Shown here: positions 26,601 through 40,311 of the stretch, piece after piece
Layout: every line of letters begins with the position of its first letter
How positions within the stretch are numbered: the stretch's first letter is position 1
Assembly (NCBI GenBank): GCA_019843655.1
Contig: JACDQD010000104.1
Span: 6,262,001-6,326,000 of the forward strand
Length of the DNA stretch: 64,000 nucleotides
Direction: 5' to 3'
From: Lethocerus indicus
Taxonomy: Eukaryota > Arthropoda > Insecta > Hemiptera > Belostomatidae
Notes under the pieces: model-generated
Database searches by the model: none
What the model saw: the letters and a program-made list of their open reading frames with translations, nothing else
Told to the model about the DNA's origin: nothing
Program-made: the position numbers and the translations under genes

Positions 26601-29600
26601 GAGTGAAGTCCGGCCCCCGTGTCCCGCCCCAGAAAGTGGCTGCTTTAAGGTCACTGGCTTAAGGAAGGTTTAAGGAAAGCCGGCTTTCCACAATTGAAAA
26701 GTAGCCGGATTGTTCTCATATATTTCTGGTGAACGAGATTATCACCTCTTCGATGGTTCGATATCGCCAAACGGTCCACCATTTTGAAAGTGAAAGTAAG
26801 ACAAATTACCGCTTGATTTTTAATCGTTATTATTACTTAACTCTGTAACTGTACCCTTGTAAGGTTTACTGTCAACCTTCAGTCCCCACGAGGCTTTTAC
26901 TGTTGTTTACGCGTTACACAGTCAGGATGCCTAATTGCATTGTGCTTCTGCTGATGTCCGTTATGTCGGCAACGGGCTTTCGAATGAAAGAAAGTTCTGT
27001 CATAATACTTGTAGCGAATAACATTGTACTTCTTGATTCGTTCCTTTTTGTAACGGTGCCACCAAATTATTTGAATATGTGTTTATTGTTGTTGTCAGGC
27101 CTGCGCATAAAGTATCGGTGGGTGGTCTCCGGAATATGTGTGTGTATGCGTGTGGGAGTTGTGGACTCCAATTAGGACTTGGGCCGTGAGTGACCCGGAC
27201 CCCATTTCGTAATTAATAAATGACAAGTGATTCTTGGTCGTCGGATGACCCCCGCGTGTCACAGCCGACCCGTGACCTCGGTTAACTGCCCGACCGCATT
27301 TAGTAGGGCCCACCCCATACGAGACCGAAACCCTACACCGTTCCTACGAGACCGAAACCTTTTTAGGTTGCCGGAAAGGCGGTTGAACCTAAAAATTTAT
27401 CAATACGCGAGTAATCTTGAAGTTTAATGTCAATATTAAGTATTTCGTATCCACTTGAGGGATATTGCAGTGTACTTAGTGGCACTTTAATAATACTTCG
27501 AGATACTGTTTAATTTTAGATTAAGATTGACTGCATTATACGAATAATTGAAGTTCGGAGGAAGGTTTCGGAGTCTTCGAGATCTTGGATTTTCATCACT
27601 CTTATCAGTTTAGGTTGGCGAATGTAGACAGGGTTTGGCATCACTTCTGGTGATTAGTTCCTACGCTAGACCGGTTTCAGTTTCTATTGAGCACCTCTCA
27701 ACGGTCGTATTTCGCGTGCAGTTGAAACATTCTGACCAATTCATTGAGGGAGGATACTGCTACAATTATTAACCGAATTCTAGCGCCTTAAGTTCAAATT
27801 GTAAGGGAGGTATTATTGGTGGGAACGCTGTCCTCACTTCCGAGAAATTTCAAATTAGAAGTAATTGAGTTTCAGTTCTTACTTGACTCGGAACTTAATT
27901 TCAGCAGAGTGGAAGCCGGCTCTTGGAGTTTAATTTCTTTGGAGCGTGTATCGTATGGAATGGGGGTGGGGGGAGAGACCGCTTGCTATAAATAGGTATT
28001 TGAATATACCAGCGGGAATTGCCCTTGGAATCCAGTACACGGCTTCCGAAATACGAAGTCGGAGAGTCTGGAACTAAATATAGGTCTTTCTCCGGTTCGT
28101 TTTGTTCTTGTTTCTCCCTTTTAGTATTCATGAGATGTAGGCCGCTCTCGTACCAGATATATTAGCATAAGATAACCCCGCCCCCCTTCCACTGCCGTTC
28201 TTCCGTCGATAATTCCTGCCAAATAACAGTTTTCCGTTATTTACACGGAGGCTCAAGCCCGCTCAGACCGATGAAATTGATCCGTTATCTGTTTTGCTTT
28301 TATTTTGGGGGCAATTTCCGTGTCTCACTAATGCGCGTCGATTAAAATGTGACAGGACGGTAATTTTAAATTTAGCCAAGTCGCCTAATTATTAAAATAA
28401 AAATGAACGATCATCATTCTAGCTGTTTACCGATTTATTATAATAAAAAAGGGGGTTTATTGATTGTTCCTTAAGATCAAAAAACATTAATATAGAGTGC
28501 ATTTAAGAAAGTAGTGGTAGGCGTTTTTTGGTTTGCGTCGACTTTATATTGTGACTGATTGAACGTTTGTCTCAGGGGGACACTAATGGTTGCTGTGGCG
28601 TGACTCCAAACAGTCCCGTGTTCTCAGAGTTGTAAAATTTCTGATTTACTACGTACCCCATTCTCAGTTTGTATTTAACGTTTATTATTATGAAAATTAG
28701 TCTGTTCTGTTTCGTATTCATCGATAAATCGTCGTACTTCCGAATTATATTTGAATAATTGTCGGTATCCTTTCTCTGATCCTTTCCACAATTTATTTAT
28801 AAGTCATTTCACTTATGTTTAACTATTGAAAATATCGGAACTTTAATTGTATATTATCCTTTTTGTAACGTCTGTTTAATATGAATCAGTGTTGTAAAAA
28901 TCCGTATGAAATAACTTCGAATAACCAAACTATCTATATTGGATAGTTTGATCAACGTCATGCGTCTGACCTTCCGAGTATAACGGATGGATGATCCGGT
29001 TGACTTTCTGTCGCCTGCATCTTGTTCGTTCTTGTAATAGACCGGATCTGTCGTTTAGTACGACAGTGTAATACCAGTCGAAACCGGTCTGGAGCAAGGG
29101 AGAAAGTTGGAGTGGACGTTAATGATATTCCGACCTCTTGTGCCCCTATAACTAACTCCCTTTATAATATCACTGTTACCATCTTCCGTCTCTACTCGAT
29201 TATTTATATTATTATTTATAGTGGCTACAGTGATATAGTGCTGACGGGATGCATCATCTGACGACGTAAAGTCCGAAACCAGTTTGGTCCTATCTATCTA
29301 GAACTTCTATATAATTTTGATTAAAGTCCTGGATATTTAAGAATTTTTCCGAGCAATCAATCGTACACGCCTCCGTACATTTTATAAAGGCTCCGTGGAG
29401 CCGTATTACATTGCAATTTTTTTTTGCGACGAATGGCCTTAACCTATTACCGGCTGGGGAACGTTTCAGCACGAAACCGAACTGCGCCTGCCGCTCTTTC
29501 CCTCTTGGCAATAACGCCGTCCTGTTTTGTCCAGAACGTTACGAAATATCCAATACCGCTTTTGAGCAGTACAACTCAACGGTGTTAAATAAACGCTTAT

Positions 29601-30717
29601 AATAACGGGCCGTATACGATATAAAAAGACGAAAGGCGGGACAGGAAAGGTAATTGGGTCATTAACTGTTGCGTAAAACCTTGCTGTCGTTATTTCTTTG
29701 AATTTTATTAGCTGACTCCGCATTTTTGTCCAGGCGCTCGAATTCAAAACTAGGAACTATTCGACGACTGCTATTAGAAGGCGTCCTAGCTGTGTGCATT
29801 TCCTGCTTCCCCCTTCCTGCATTAATCCAGTTTACAATTTTAATCGGAGTAAAGTACAAATTTGTCAGTTTTACTTATAGATCTTTGATTAACCTGTGAC
29901 CGTTATATGGATAATCAGTTGTACGTTTCCAAATTTCACTTCCAACTTCATTTCGTAGGTAGGAGTAAAACGAATCGGGGCGCCGATGACAAAGGGCCCT
30001 CGGCGACAAAAGGCCCAAATCGTACAATACAAAATCGAACCGCTGTCCCGGTTAATTCAATTCACACGGGCTCCCATTTTAATAGTAATAAATTGCCCTT
30101 TTCCTTCCACAGTCTTTACCGGCGAGTAGGTAAAATATTTCAATATTTTGGCGATACTATCGCAGTGTTCAAAACCCGTCTATCCATTTTTTTGCACATT
30201 CCCTCAAGAAATTAATACAATTTTAACAATGTACGTTTTGTCCATAGTGCCTGGAAATAAGTGCTGTATAGACATATCAAACAGCATTTCCCTACATCCC
30301 AGTAAAATTATTGGTCTTAGTCGACTCGTGCTTGAAATATTAAGGCCGGAAGGCATAAAAAAAGTCTATTAAGTCACCTTCCGTTGGGCTCCAGGAGCTA
30401 GAGAGAATTCTGATTTCATCAGAATAGAAATCATTGAATGAACAGAGATTTGAGTTACTATGTATTTTTTCGTATATTATTATTGCTTATTTGTTTTAAT
30501 ATTTATGTGCATACATTTGGATAATTAATTTTTGCATTGCCGGTAAAGTGATAGGAGATGACGTCTGCGTCTTTGGCTGCGGTCGGTTTACGCTTGAAAA
30601 GGCAGACCGATCCGTGTCGAGGTTGTCGTTGCCGTCGTCCCACATTCTAATAGTTCTACTCTATTTTGTTCTTATATCGTTTGATTTTTTTTTTTAATTC
30701 TTATCGTCTGCTCTTAG
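23680..30717. other. Possible first intron or intergenic region
   Basis: No exon could be supported. If the candidate 5' exon near 23.4 kb is real, this is the first intron of adducin. Composition is still CpG-normal, in contrast to introns after exon 1. A perfect 15-base direct repeat, TACGAGACCGAAACC, occurs at 27318 and 27345 (period 27). CpG-rich sequence at about 30540-30645, immediately upstream of the first coding exon, could hold an alternative transcription start. Confidence 0.4.
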
Positions 30718-33700
30718 GTTGAGGAGGAGGGACGATGGCGGAGACGAGCGAGTCGGAAACAGCGCCCCAAACAAACGGCATTCCAGACAACGAGATCGAC
30801 GAAGATGACAAGAGCAAAATGAGGCCTGCGGATATTGACGCCGTCAGTATACCATTTCTGTTCCAGATATTAAAATATACTCAATAAATGAGCATTAGTG
30901 TTCTTTTAATCGGAATTAGTATTTCCTGCTTAAACCACTTGATGTAAAAGTAAATAAAATATTGAAACATTGGATATAACAATTATAAATTAAATTCTTA
31001 TTCATTTATTTTTCCATACACTTTTCATATATCTCGTTATATTCATAATATCTGTTTAGTTCAGAGTAATTTTCTATCATTCTCACATTATATCTTATTA
31101 AAGTAACAATTATCAAAATCATCACATTCACGCTGAGTGGGAAATATTTTCTGTTTGGTTGGCACAATTGTTATGTTAACTTATCCTTAGATTACCCTCT
31201 ATTTCTGTAATATGTTTCATTTTAACGATGTTACTATTTTGAAATCAATTATCAAGTTGTTTTCCTACTGCCGTTGTAGTGCTTTAACTGTGGTATTTAA
31301 TTTTACATTCTGAAATTACGGTGCCTTATAAATGAATAGGTCTTTTAAAAAACAAAGTATGAATTGCATTTTGTTACATTTCTAGACCGGTAGGATAACA
31401 AAAAATAGCCTGGGTGCATAATAGACAATGGTATATAATTGAACAATACAAAATTTAAAAAAGTGCATACGACCTTTTTTGGGCCAAGGTCACACTATTC
31501 AGTTGTGTATCTCTCCGTATTTGTAATGACTCAGTAGAGTTATTAGCTCCTTTGAGTCAGCTTATTTCGGTTTGTGTCTGAGAATGGCATTTGGAAATTA
31601 TTTTTTTACGATTCACTTACTAATTCAACGGCGAATTGCAAGTATTCCGAGTTAGGGGTAACGCTTAATTATAGGGGCCTAATGCATTGGAATGCTGCCG
31701 CAATTTCATTCGAGTGTTCTTCCATTAGTTTCGTGAAGGCTGCTTAAAAAATATAGAAGATAATATAATCTTTATAATGTAAAATTGCCAAAATTATTAT
31801 AGAAGCAAACGCTTGTTATACGATGTCGTAAAACCTAATCCAGGCTACCGGTTTAGACACACCGGCTCATTCGAGTCTTACAGGTTATAGTTATGATTTA
31901 ATAAGAAAAATATGCATTATGTCTAGCCTGCTATTTATAAATCGTTTATGAAAAACATTTTAGTCCAAAAATAAATACGATTATCCCTTTGGTTGGATCT
32001 GATCTAAATATTTAATATTAGTAGTAAATATTATTACTTGCATTCAGGCATCATGTATGTTTTGTTTGTGTTCGCGTTATTTCCCGAATATCTGCAAAGA
32101 ACGAATGGAGGACAGAAGTCCGATTCTCAATCTACACCAATATTTTGTACGTGTAAATCTTATTTTAATTGCCATTATAAAAAATATATTTGTAGACTCC
32201 TTTGATCGATATTTTTTCAATTGAAAACTGGTAGGAGCCCTTATTAGGTTATGTTATGCGCAAAATTGTGGAGTCCCTTGCACCAGGATTAGAAATAATC
32301 GATTTTGTATTATTGAAACCGATTCTAATTTTAATTATGATTTGTTTTATTATTAATTGGTCTCGGAGATCAGAGATCGGTGTTATCTTATCAGAAGGGT
32401 TATCGTTGTTGTTATTTTAAGAGGGGTTATACTTTGGGGATAAAGTTTCTCTTATTCCCTCCCAGCATTAAGGAATGGACAGAAATTAGTTTCTTAATTG
32501 GTTTATACCAGAAAGGAAAGTAATAACTTCTGAATTATTTGTCCCATCATATTCCTAGGTTGTAATAATGAAAAATAGTTGCTTTTCCCTCCAGCATAAG
32601 TTATGGAGTAGAGCATTGGTTTTATATTTTGAGCAAACAATGCACTTGATTTGTGTAGAGTGAAAAAGAGGTAAATGAGTATTATCAGTGCTTTTAAAAT
32701 ATTCAGAAGATCCCCATTTATAAACTTTGTGGGACCTGCTCAAATTTAACTTTTAGCACAGTTAAATATTAGAGTATGCCTATGCTTCTATTTTTATCAA
32801 AACTGATATTAATTACTCTCCTAATCAAGGCTTAAAACTCCTATTTAAGATGTATCATATGTTGCATTCCACTTTTACAGGGATATAGGGTTCTATGTTT
32901 CAACACATACCTGTAGTGTTAATTGTAACTATTTTATTGTGCTGCAGGATATGAGGGAGATGGAGAGGAGGAAGCGAGTGGAGATGATAATGAGCAGCCG
33001 GCTGTTCAGGGAGGAACTGGAGAGGATTATCGAGTCCCAGATGAAGGAGGGAGGAGGTCCTGCGGGACTCCTCCAGCAGATACAGGACATGGTTGGAGGG
33101 AGAGTACAGCCAGGTCACATGTTCAGAAGTCAGTACCAGTTACAACTGTTACAATGTTTAATACACATTTTTATTTACCTTTTCACCAGATCAATCACTC
33201 AATTTTTTGTGCTTAGAAGAGTAGAAACCTCCTTTGAATAAATGAAAATATTGTATTAATATTTGATATAGAATAAAATCATTCTCATCAATTTCTAACT
33301 GTGTGCAGTAGCATAACGTAATAATGAAATAGCATAACAAAAATAAAGTAATATTAATTTAAATACAGGTAGCTTCTCTGATTAACTATTATAAAAATTC
33401 CTGTTTATGTGACACTGAGCAGTGTGGAATGTGTGGTTGGTAACTTGAGACTTACATGAAACTGTTATGTAACATGGAGGCTGCTTAGGAAGACTTTCTT
33501 TCAGTAATCTTTCATAAATTGAATTAAAACCTATTTCACGAGTAAATACCAATTAAATGTTTTATCTTAATTCAGTTTTAAGAATTAAGATAATTAACAA
33601 TAAATAAGTCAAGCAAGAAATATTTAATAAGCAATATATAATAGCTTAATAGCCTTAGTAAAGACACTAATCGATTTTTTTTTTCTGGCACCAGATGCAA

Positions 33701-36700
33701 ACTGTGTAGTACCGATCAATGACATTCGTGGAGTGGAGAGCATGGGGTATGCCAAGGGGGAGAAGATACTGAGATGCAAGCTGGCAGCAGTCTACAGGCT
33801 CATGGACTTGTACGGATGGACACAGGGCATTCACAATCACATCACGGTAATATATTTTTATTTTGTCTCATTATTTTAGCTTCACACTACTACCAAATGA
33901 AATTCTATTCCTCCACTATAGACCATGTAATTATAAAATGCATGAGGCAAGAGAGAAAACTTGCATGTTAATGAAATGAAAATGGATATCAAAATTTAAC
34001 TGGCTCATTGGCCAGATGTTAATATAATAATCCAATAACTTGGTTGTGTGGACTTTGTGTATTAAGTGTACACATTCTTACTTGCAAATATTCTATCTTG
34101 TAAAGTCCAGAGGGACAAAATAATTTATTGGAATTTAGTTACACTTTTATCAATTGACATTTGAGCACTGAAATTAATGTCCCTTTTCTTTTTTTCTTTT
34201 AATTTGTCTAGGCGAGATTGAACCAGGATGATGAACATTTTCTTGTGAATGCCTATGGTATGATGTACCACGAGGTGACAGCTTCGTCTCTGGTTAAAGT
34301 TGACATGCAAGGCAGCATTGTCGAATCAGGGACAACTAATTTTGGCGTAAACATACCGGGATTCCAGCTTCACGCTGCGGTACATGCAGCCAGGCCGGAC
34401 ATCAAATGTGTCATACACATACACACACCATCTGTACTTGCTGTAAGCTCCGTTTCCTCTTATTAATTAATTTAATACAAAACCTTGTTTTGTGTATATT
34501 TGAAGATGCTATTGCCAGTGTAACTATCCCTATTTGCTGTTTGTTTAAAGAACAATTTAAAAAACTTAACGTTACAGAAATCTGCAATTATCTTATGCAG
34601 ACATATTGTATTTATTTATATAAAAAAGTGTACTATATCCCTATCTTAAATAAAAGGTGAAAATTCCTTATATTTCTAACATAACTCTGTTAAATATGAG
34701 GATAAAAGGTAAAAGTTCCAAAAAGGTGTGTTTTGAAAATTTTAGCTTTTGTATTCTAGAGCAGAACAATGTAAATTAATAATGTTTATAAACTTTTATC
34801 TTATAAACACTTTTAAGACTGAAATAAAACTGATTTGGTGTATTTAAAATTTTGTTGAATACTGAATGAGTAATATCAAATAAACTAATATAGTCTAGTT
34901 CATTATAGTTTAAAATGAGTAGGTATCTATACTCATTTTATATTAATGTAGACTGTTTAATATTTAATACCTCTGTGGCAATTATTTAAGGTGTACATCT
35001 ATTTAATGAAGACAACTAGGTGGCACATTGAATGGGCTTAATTGAAGTAAAGTATTAATGTTAATTGTATGCCCTAATTAGCAAGGCATGGGGCAGAATA
35101 GTAGGTGATATCCACTTAGAAGTTATTATTATTATTTCTTTGTATCTTTAATATGTTTTCCAATGGTTTTATGAACTGCATAATACATTGTAGTTTAATC
35201 TTGAGTGTTTGAATTTATTTAAAAGGTTTCCATTCAGTGGGTACAATATGGCATGAATTATTTTCAGAGGAAATTTATATTTTAAAATGTAATTTTTTAA
35301 TTGGCTATTGCATTAATAATTACATGAATTCGTATTTATAAATACATTTTTTTATGGATGGATTTTTTGTGGATGGATCCACATTCCGTGCTCTGTTTCT
35401 TTTTTCTGATATAAAAATATGGTTTAATGGCTTCATTTTTTAAAGTTCCATATTTGTCTTGTTTTCACAGCCTTTTTCTGTTTCTCTGCAATTTTGACAT
35501 TGTTTGTTGTCTTCAGGTTTCCTCTTTGAAATGTGGATTGTTGCCATTGTGCCAAGAATCAGCTGTCATTGGTGAAGTAAGTCAACATCCTTACATTGGT
35601 ACAGTCTCTGAACCTGAAGAAAAGGATAAGATCGCTCGCAATTTCGGCCCTATCAATAAGGTAATTCTATTTACTTTAACTTAATTCAATTTAACTATTC
35701 TGATTTTCATGTTTACCTACCAATGAATTATGTTAATCTTTGAAAATAAATATTTGGACTAGCATTACATATGTGCCAGTTTGATCAAAATAATTGTAAG
35801 TATTTAATAAGTATTAAATGAATTAAAATGTCATGATAATGAATTATGAGGGGTGATATATTTGAATGTGTAATGTAATATTATCAGAATATTATAGTTA
35901 CTTTTCATTGATGTATTATGTATAATTTTATTTTATGTCATAACGGCTCCATTATGTTTTATAAATTACATAGGTAAAGTAATATATTTGTATTATAATA
36001 ATTCAAATATTAACAATTTTTTTAGTATATGTTTTCCTAATCATTTCTAAACATTAAATATATATGAAGATTTAATTTTGATATTTTTTTTTGTTATTTC
36101 AAAGCAGCAAGTCGCAAAAATGTAAAATATTTTGTTCTAGGTCATGTTTTTGACTAACCATGGTGCAGTCTGTTGCGGTGAAACAATTGAGGAAGCTTTC
36201 TTTAATGTCTACAACACTGTATTGGCTTGCGAAACACAGGTATAGTTTCAATATATTGTACTTAGGCTAGTTATATTCCAGTTTTGACATGTGTATTTGG
36301 CCTGTATTATATAGGATAGTAGAATCACCATTGTCATGAAGAGAGTTACTTACTTATCCTCCTCATGCAGTTCTATATGTTGTCATTAAGATACTGAGAA
36401 AATAATACTGTTATGTAAGGGATAATTTAAATGAAAATGTACAAAATTTAAGTTCAATGAATTCTTATATTTTAACTTTAATATTGCAATACTTTATTCC
36501 ATAACAATTATGTTCAATTAATGCTAGTTATTTTTTCTTTTATTACCATTACTGTAAATTTCTAATATTTTCTTCTTGTGCACTTTCAATATTTATACAT
36601 CAGAGTAATGTAATATCAAATGTGTTGTGTGCTGTTCTTACAATGTAAATCAAAAAGTGTTAATTATTGCATAGATTTCTTATAACTAAAATATTAGTGT

Positions 36701-39700
36701 TTATAATTTAAATTTACAGCAGGCTTGTTATTTTTGCTCATTAGGACAGAAAAAAAAAGATTAAAAGTATATTTTAGAAAATATCCTTGAGTGTTTTACT
36801 GTTTATATTTTGTGAGCATGCCTTAATTTTAGTTGACAGTAACCTTAGAAAATTACATTTCAAACTGGAAGGTATTTCTTGTTGTGTTTTAATCTTAAAG
36901 TGATTCCCCACTAGTTAGTTTGAGGTTATTATTTTGTTGTTTTTCAGGTGAAGCTAATGCCATTGGGGGTTGACAACCTGCAGTTGTTGCCTGATGAGAC
37001 TCGAAAGCAGATTTATGATGCGGCTAGGCGGGCCCCTGAGGGCATCACCATTTCAAATCCTGTCCAGGCTCAACTACCACCGAGTATTGAAAAGAAGGAG
37101 AAGAGGTGGCGCATTGGTGGACTGGAGTTCGAAGGTCTCATGCGTATGTTGGACAATGCTGTAAGTACAATATCCCTCTAAATTTATATGAAAACTCCAC
37201 TTTGTTTGAAAATTAGCCATAAATTTGACATTTTCATTACATAATTTTTATTTACTTTGTACATAAGTGACTAAACATATTCCACTTCTTCTTTTATTTA
37301 AAACTTACTCTTAGGGCTCATCTTTTCCTCATTTGTTGTTGTGTTATTTTCATGTTAGTATAGAGCATTAGTGGATAAGTAATTACAGTGTTTAGATTAA
37401 GGAACATGTAATTAGGTCTTTTCAGTTTATGGGATTGGCATTGCTACAGTCACATAGATGTAGTATATTGTTTACAACTAACTCAAATGTCAGGTCGATT
37501 ATAACCTGTGGATGAAAACATTTCTTATTCATAAATTATCACAAGTTTTTTATTTTAAAAAGGTATACAAATATAAAACAATTTTAGAGTGGAAAATTTC
37601 AGGATTTCAGTTAACATTTCATAGAGAAATAAAGTCTGTAAAATAAAACTGTATATTTCTTGTCAATATAAAGGTTTCCATTGTTTAGGGTTTCCGTACT
37701 GGTTACATCTATAGAACACCATTGGTGAAGGGGGAACTGCCTAGGCCTCGTAATGATGTTGAAGTTCCTCCAGCTGTTTCATCATTGGGCTACCTTCTGG
37801 AAGAAGAGGAAATGTATAAGCAAGGGTATATTTAATATTTTTTTTAAAGTTACAATATTATTAATATTATTGATATATTTATTTCAATCCTATATAAATT
37901 TCAATATTAATACTAGTTTTTATGTTTTATTATTTTGAATTCTAATTTTACTATCTGAAATGTTTGTAATGTTTTCTGAATTAACTACAGATTATTATAT
38001 AAGTAAAAGATTTATTACCTTCTAAAGAAAGGTATTGTGACCATGCACTTGTATTTATTTATCAAAGCACACTAAAGGTGTTTATATATCAGCTTTAACA
38101 TTTTCTTGTCTATTTAAGCAATTGGGTGTTTTTAATTGAGGTGGTAGATTAGGTTGTTGTAGTAAATTTCATAACAAAAACATTGACTGAAAACACATTT
38201 ACTGTAATGAAAAATAAAATTATAATTTTTTTCCAGAAATTGGAAGAAGTTTGTCGATGGAAGGAGTCGCAATGACCGCACTCGGTGGCTTAATTCGCCT
38301 AATGTCTATCAGAAAGTGGAAATTCTGGAAACTGGAACTCCTGACCCTAAGAAAATAACAAAGGTAGAAGTCATCACGTTTGACAATAAAAATTAAAAGA
38401 AACCGCGAAAAGCCAAACAAACAAATTACTCCGCCCGCTGGTTTAATTTTATATCAGACCACTCGCTTAAATTTATTATTACATTATTGAAAGTAGAAAT
38501 TATAAAGTTAGATAAAAACCAGTACTGCAGTGGCCAGAATATTTCTTGTTATTGCGAGTGGCCTTTAGGAATATTTTATGAATTAAAGTAAAGAACTTTT
38601 TGAGTTCAATTTTTAAAAAATATAACAAAATTTAAAGATTAAAATATAAATCTCTATATCATAGAATTATATGTCTATTTAGCAAGAGGTGAACTTCACA
38701 ATATTTAATTAATTTTGGTTAGTAAAATTTAACTTTTGGGGACATCCTATTCTGAATGGTGCTGTATAATCCTAAGAAAAAATATTTAATACTTTTCCTA
38801 TGAAAGCATAACACATCCCATTCCATTTTCTCATTTCCTCCTAATAGTTTTTGTAATTGAAGTTTGGTGCTGATTTGATGATTTATTGGGAGGGAGGATT
38901 ATTATTCCTTATGTGCAATGCTTCTCTATTTCTTATATTTGATCTAAAAAGTGTTATTGTTGCTTGGCCAACTCAGTGTTTAAAAGCTCAAATGAAACGT
39001 CGTGTTTCAAGTATATACAATGTGCAATTTATGTTTGGACATTGGTTCTATTCTCTTTGACACCAAAAATATCCTTGCAGGATACAATTTGATTGGTGTC
39101 TGTGTTGGTGGTGTCAGTTAATCTGGTGTTCATTTTAGGTTTAAGGTGACCAGATATTTAATAAAATGATTTATCCAGAAAGAAATTACTGTTAAACTTC
39201 ATTGTAATTATTTTTCTGGAGCCTATGAAATGGTGAAGCTTTAGAAGTTCTAATTAATAGTGTAATACATTTGACTGTATTAAAATAGATTGTTTAAATG
39301 GAAGTATAATATCAATACAATAGGCTTTATTAACAGATTTTAAATAAATATCTCATAACAAAAAAATGGAAAGAACATAATTTGAAAATTAGATTTTTTC
39401 CAAATACTTTAATTTTATATTTGGTTGTTCTATTATGGATGAATTGATTATTGGAATAGGCAGTTATATTTAGTTTATCTATTATATTGTCAGTATATGG
39501 GATAATATGGGAAACAATGAAAATATACCTAATTATTATAGCTTTGTTTAGGCAAAAATATTGAAATATTTGAAATGGTTATAAGTATGCATTTGGCAGT
39601 ATTCTTGACCGGTTGATTTCACATAGGGAAATTCTACATTCCATATCTTGTGGTACACTCTAGAGACAGTTCAGGAAAAGTTTTCTGTTGCTCATCTGGT

Positions 39701-40263
39701 CATCTTAATTTAGATGCTATTCATAAAATATATATTATGCTTGTCAGTAGATATATGTAAAATTTACATTATTTATCTTTTTTATTAGTATTTACTCTAA
39801 TGATGAGAACAGAATTAGTACTATTAAGTTTTAAAATTGTTTTAATTATAAGAATATATCCTCCAGTTCATAATTAAAAAATATATGATAGACTTTAATA
39901 TGATCAGTTACATATTCAGTTTCTTGTAGGAGTCTAGGAAGGAGACATTTATTTTCAAATCTGCACAATATCTAACACCCTGACTCCTAATTTTATTTTA
40001 TGGTCATATTTCAATCAAATATTTTTGATACTTATAATAAATAATTTCCATTGTAATAAGTTACATTTAATCCCTAATATCTTATTAAGTAAGCTCATTT
40101 TTTTCTCAATGTATTACTGGTACTGTTCTGCTCAATCTCCCATCAGAACAACAAAATCAATGTTAGTCTGAGAACTTTGTATGTGCTACGTATTCTATCT
40201 TTATCAAATCCTTTATCAATAATTTTTATAATAATAATTATTATTCTTATTAATATTTCATAA

Positions 40264-40311
<48 letters not shown>

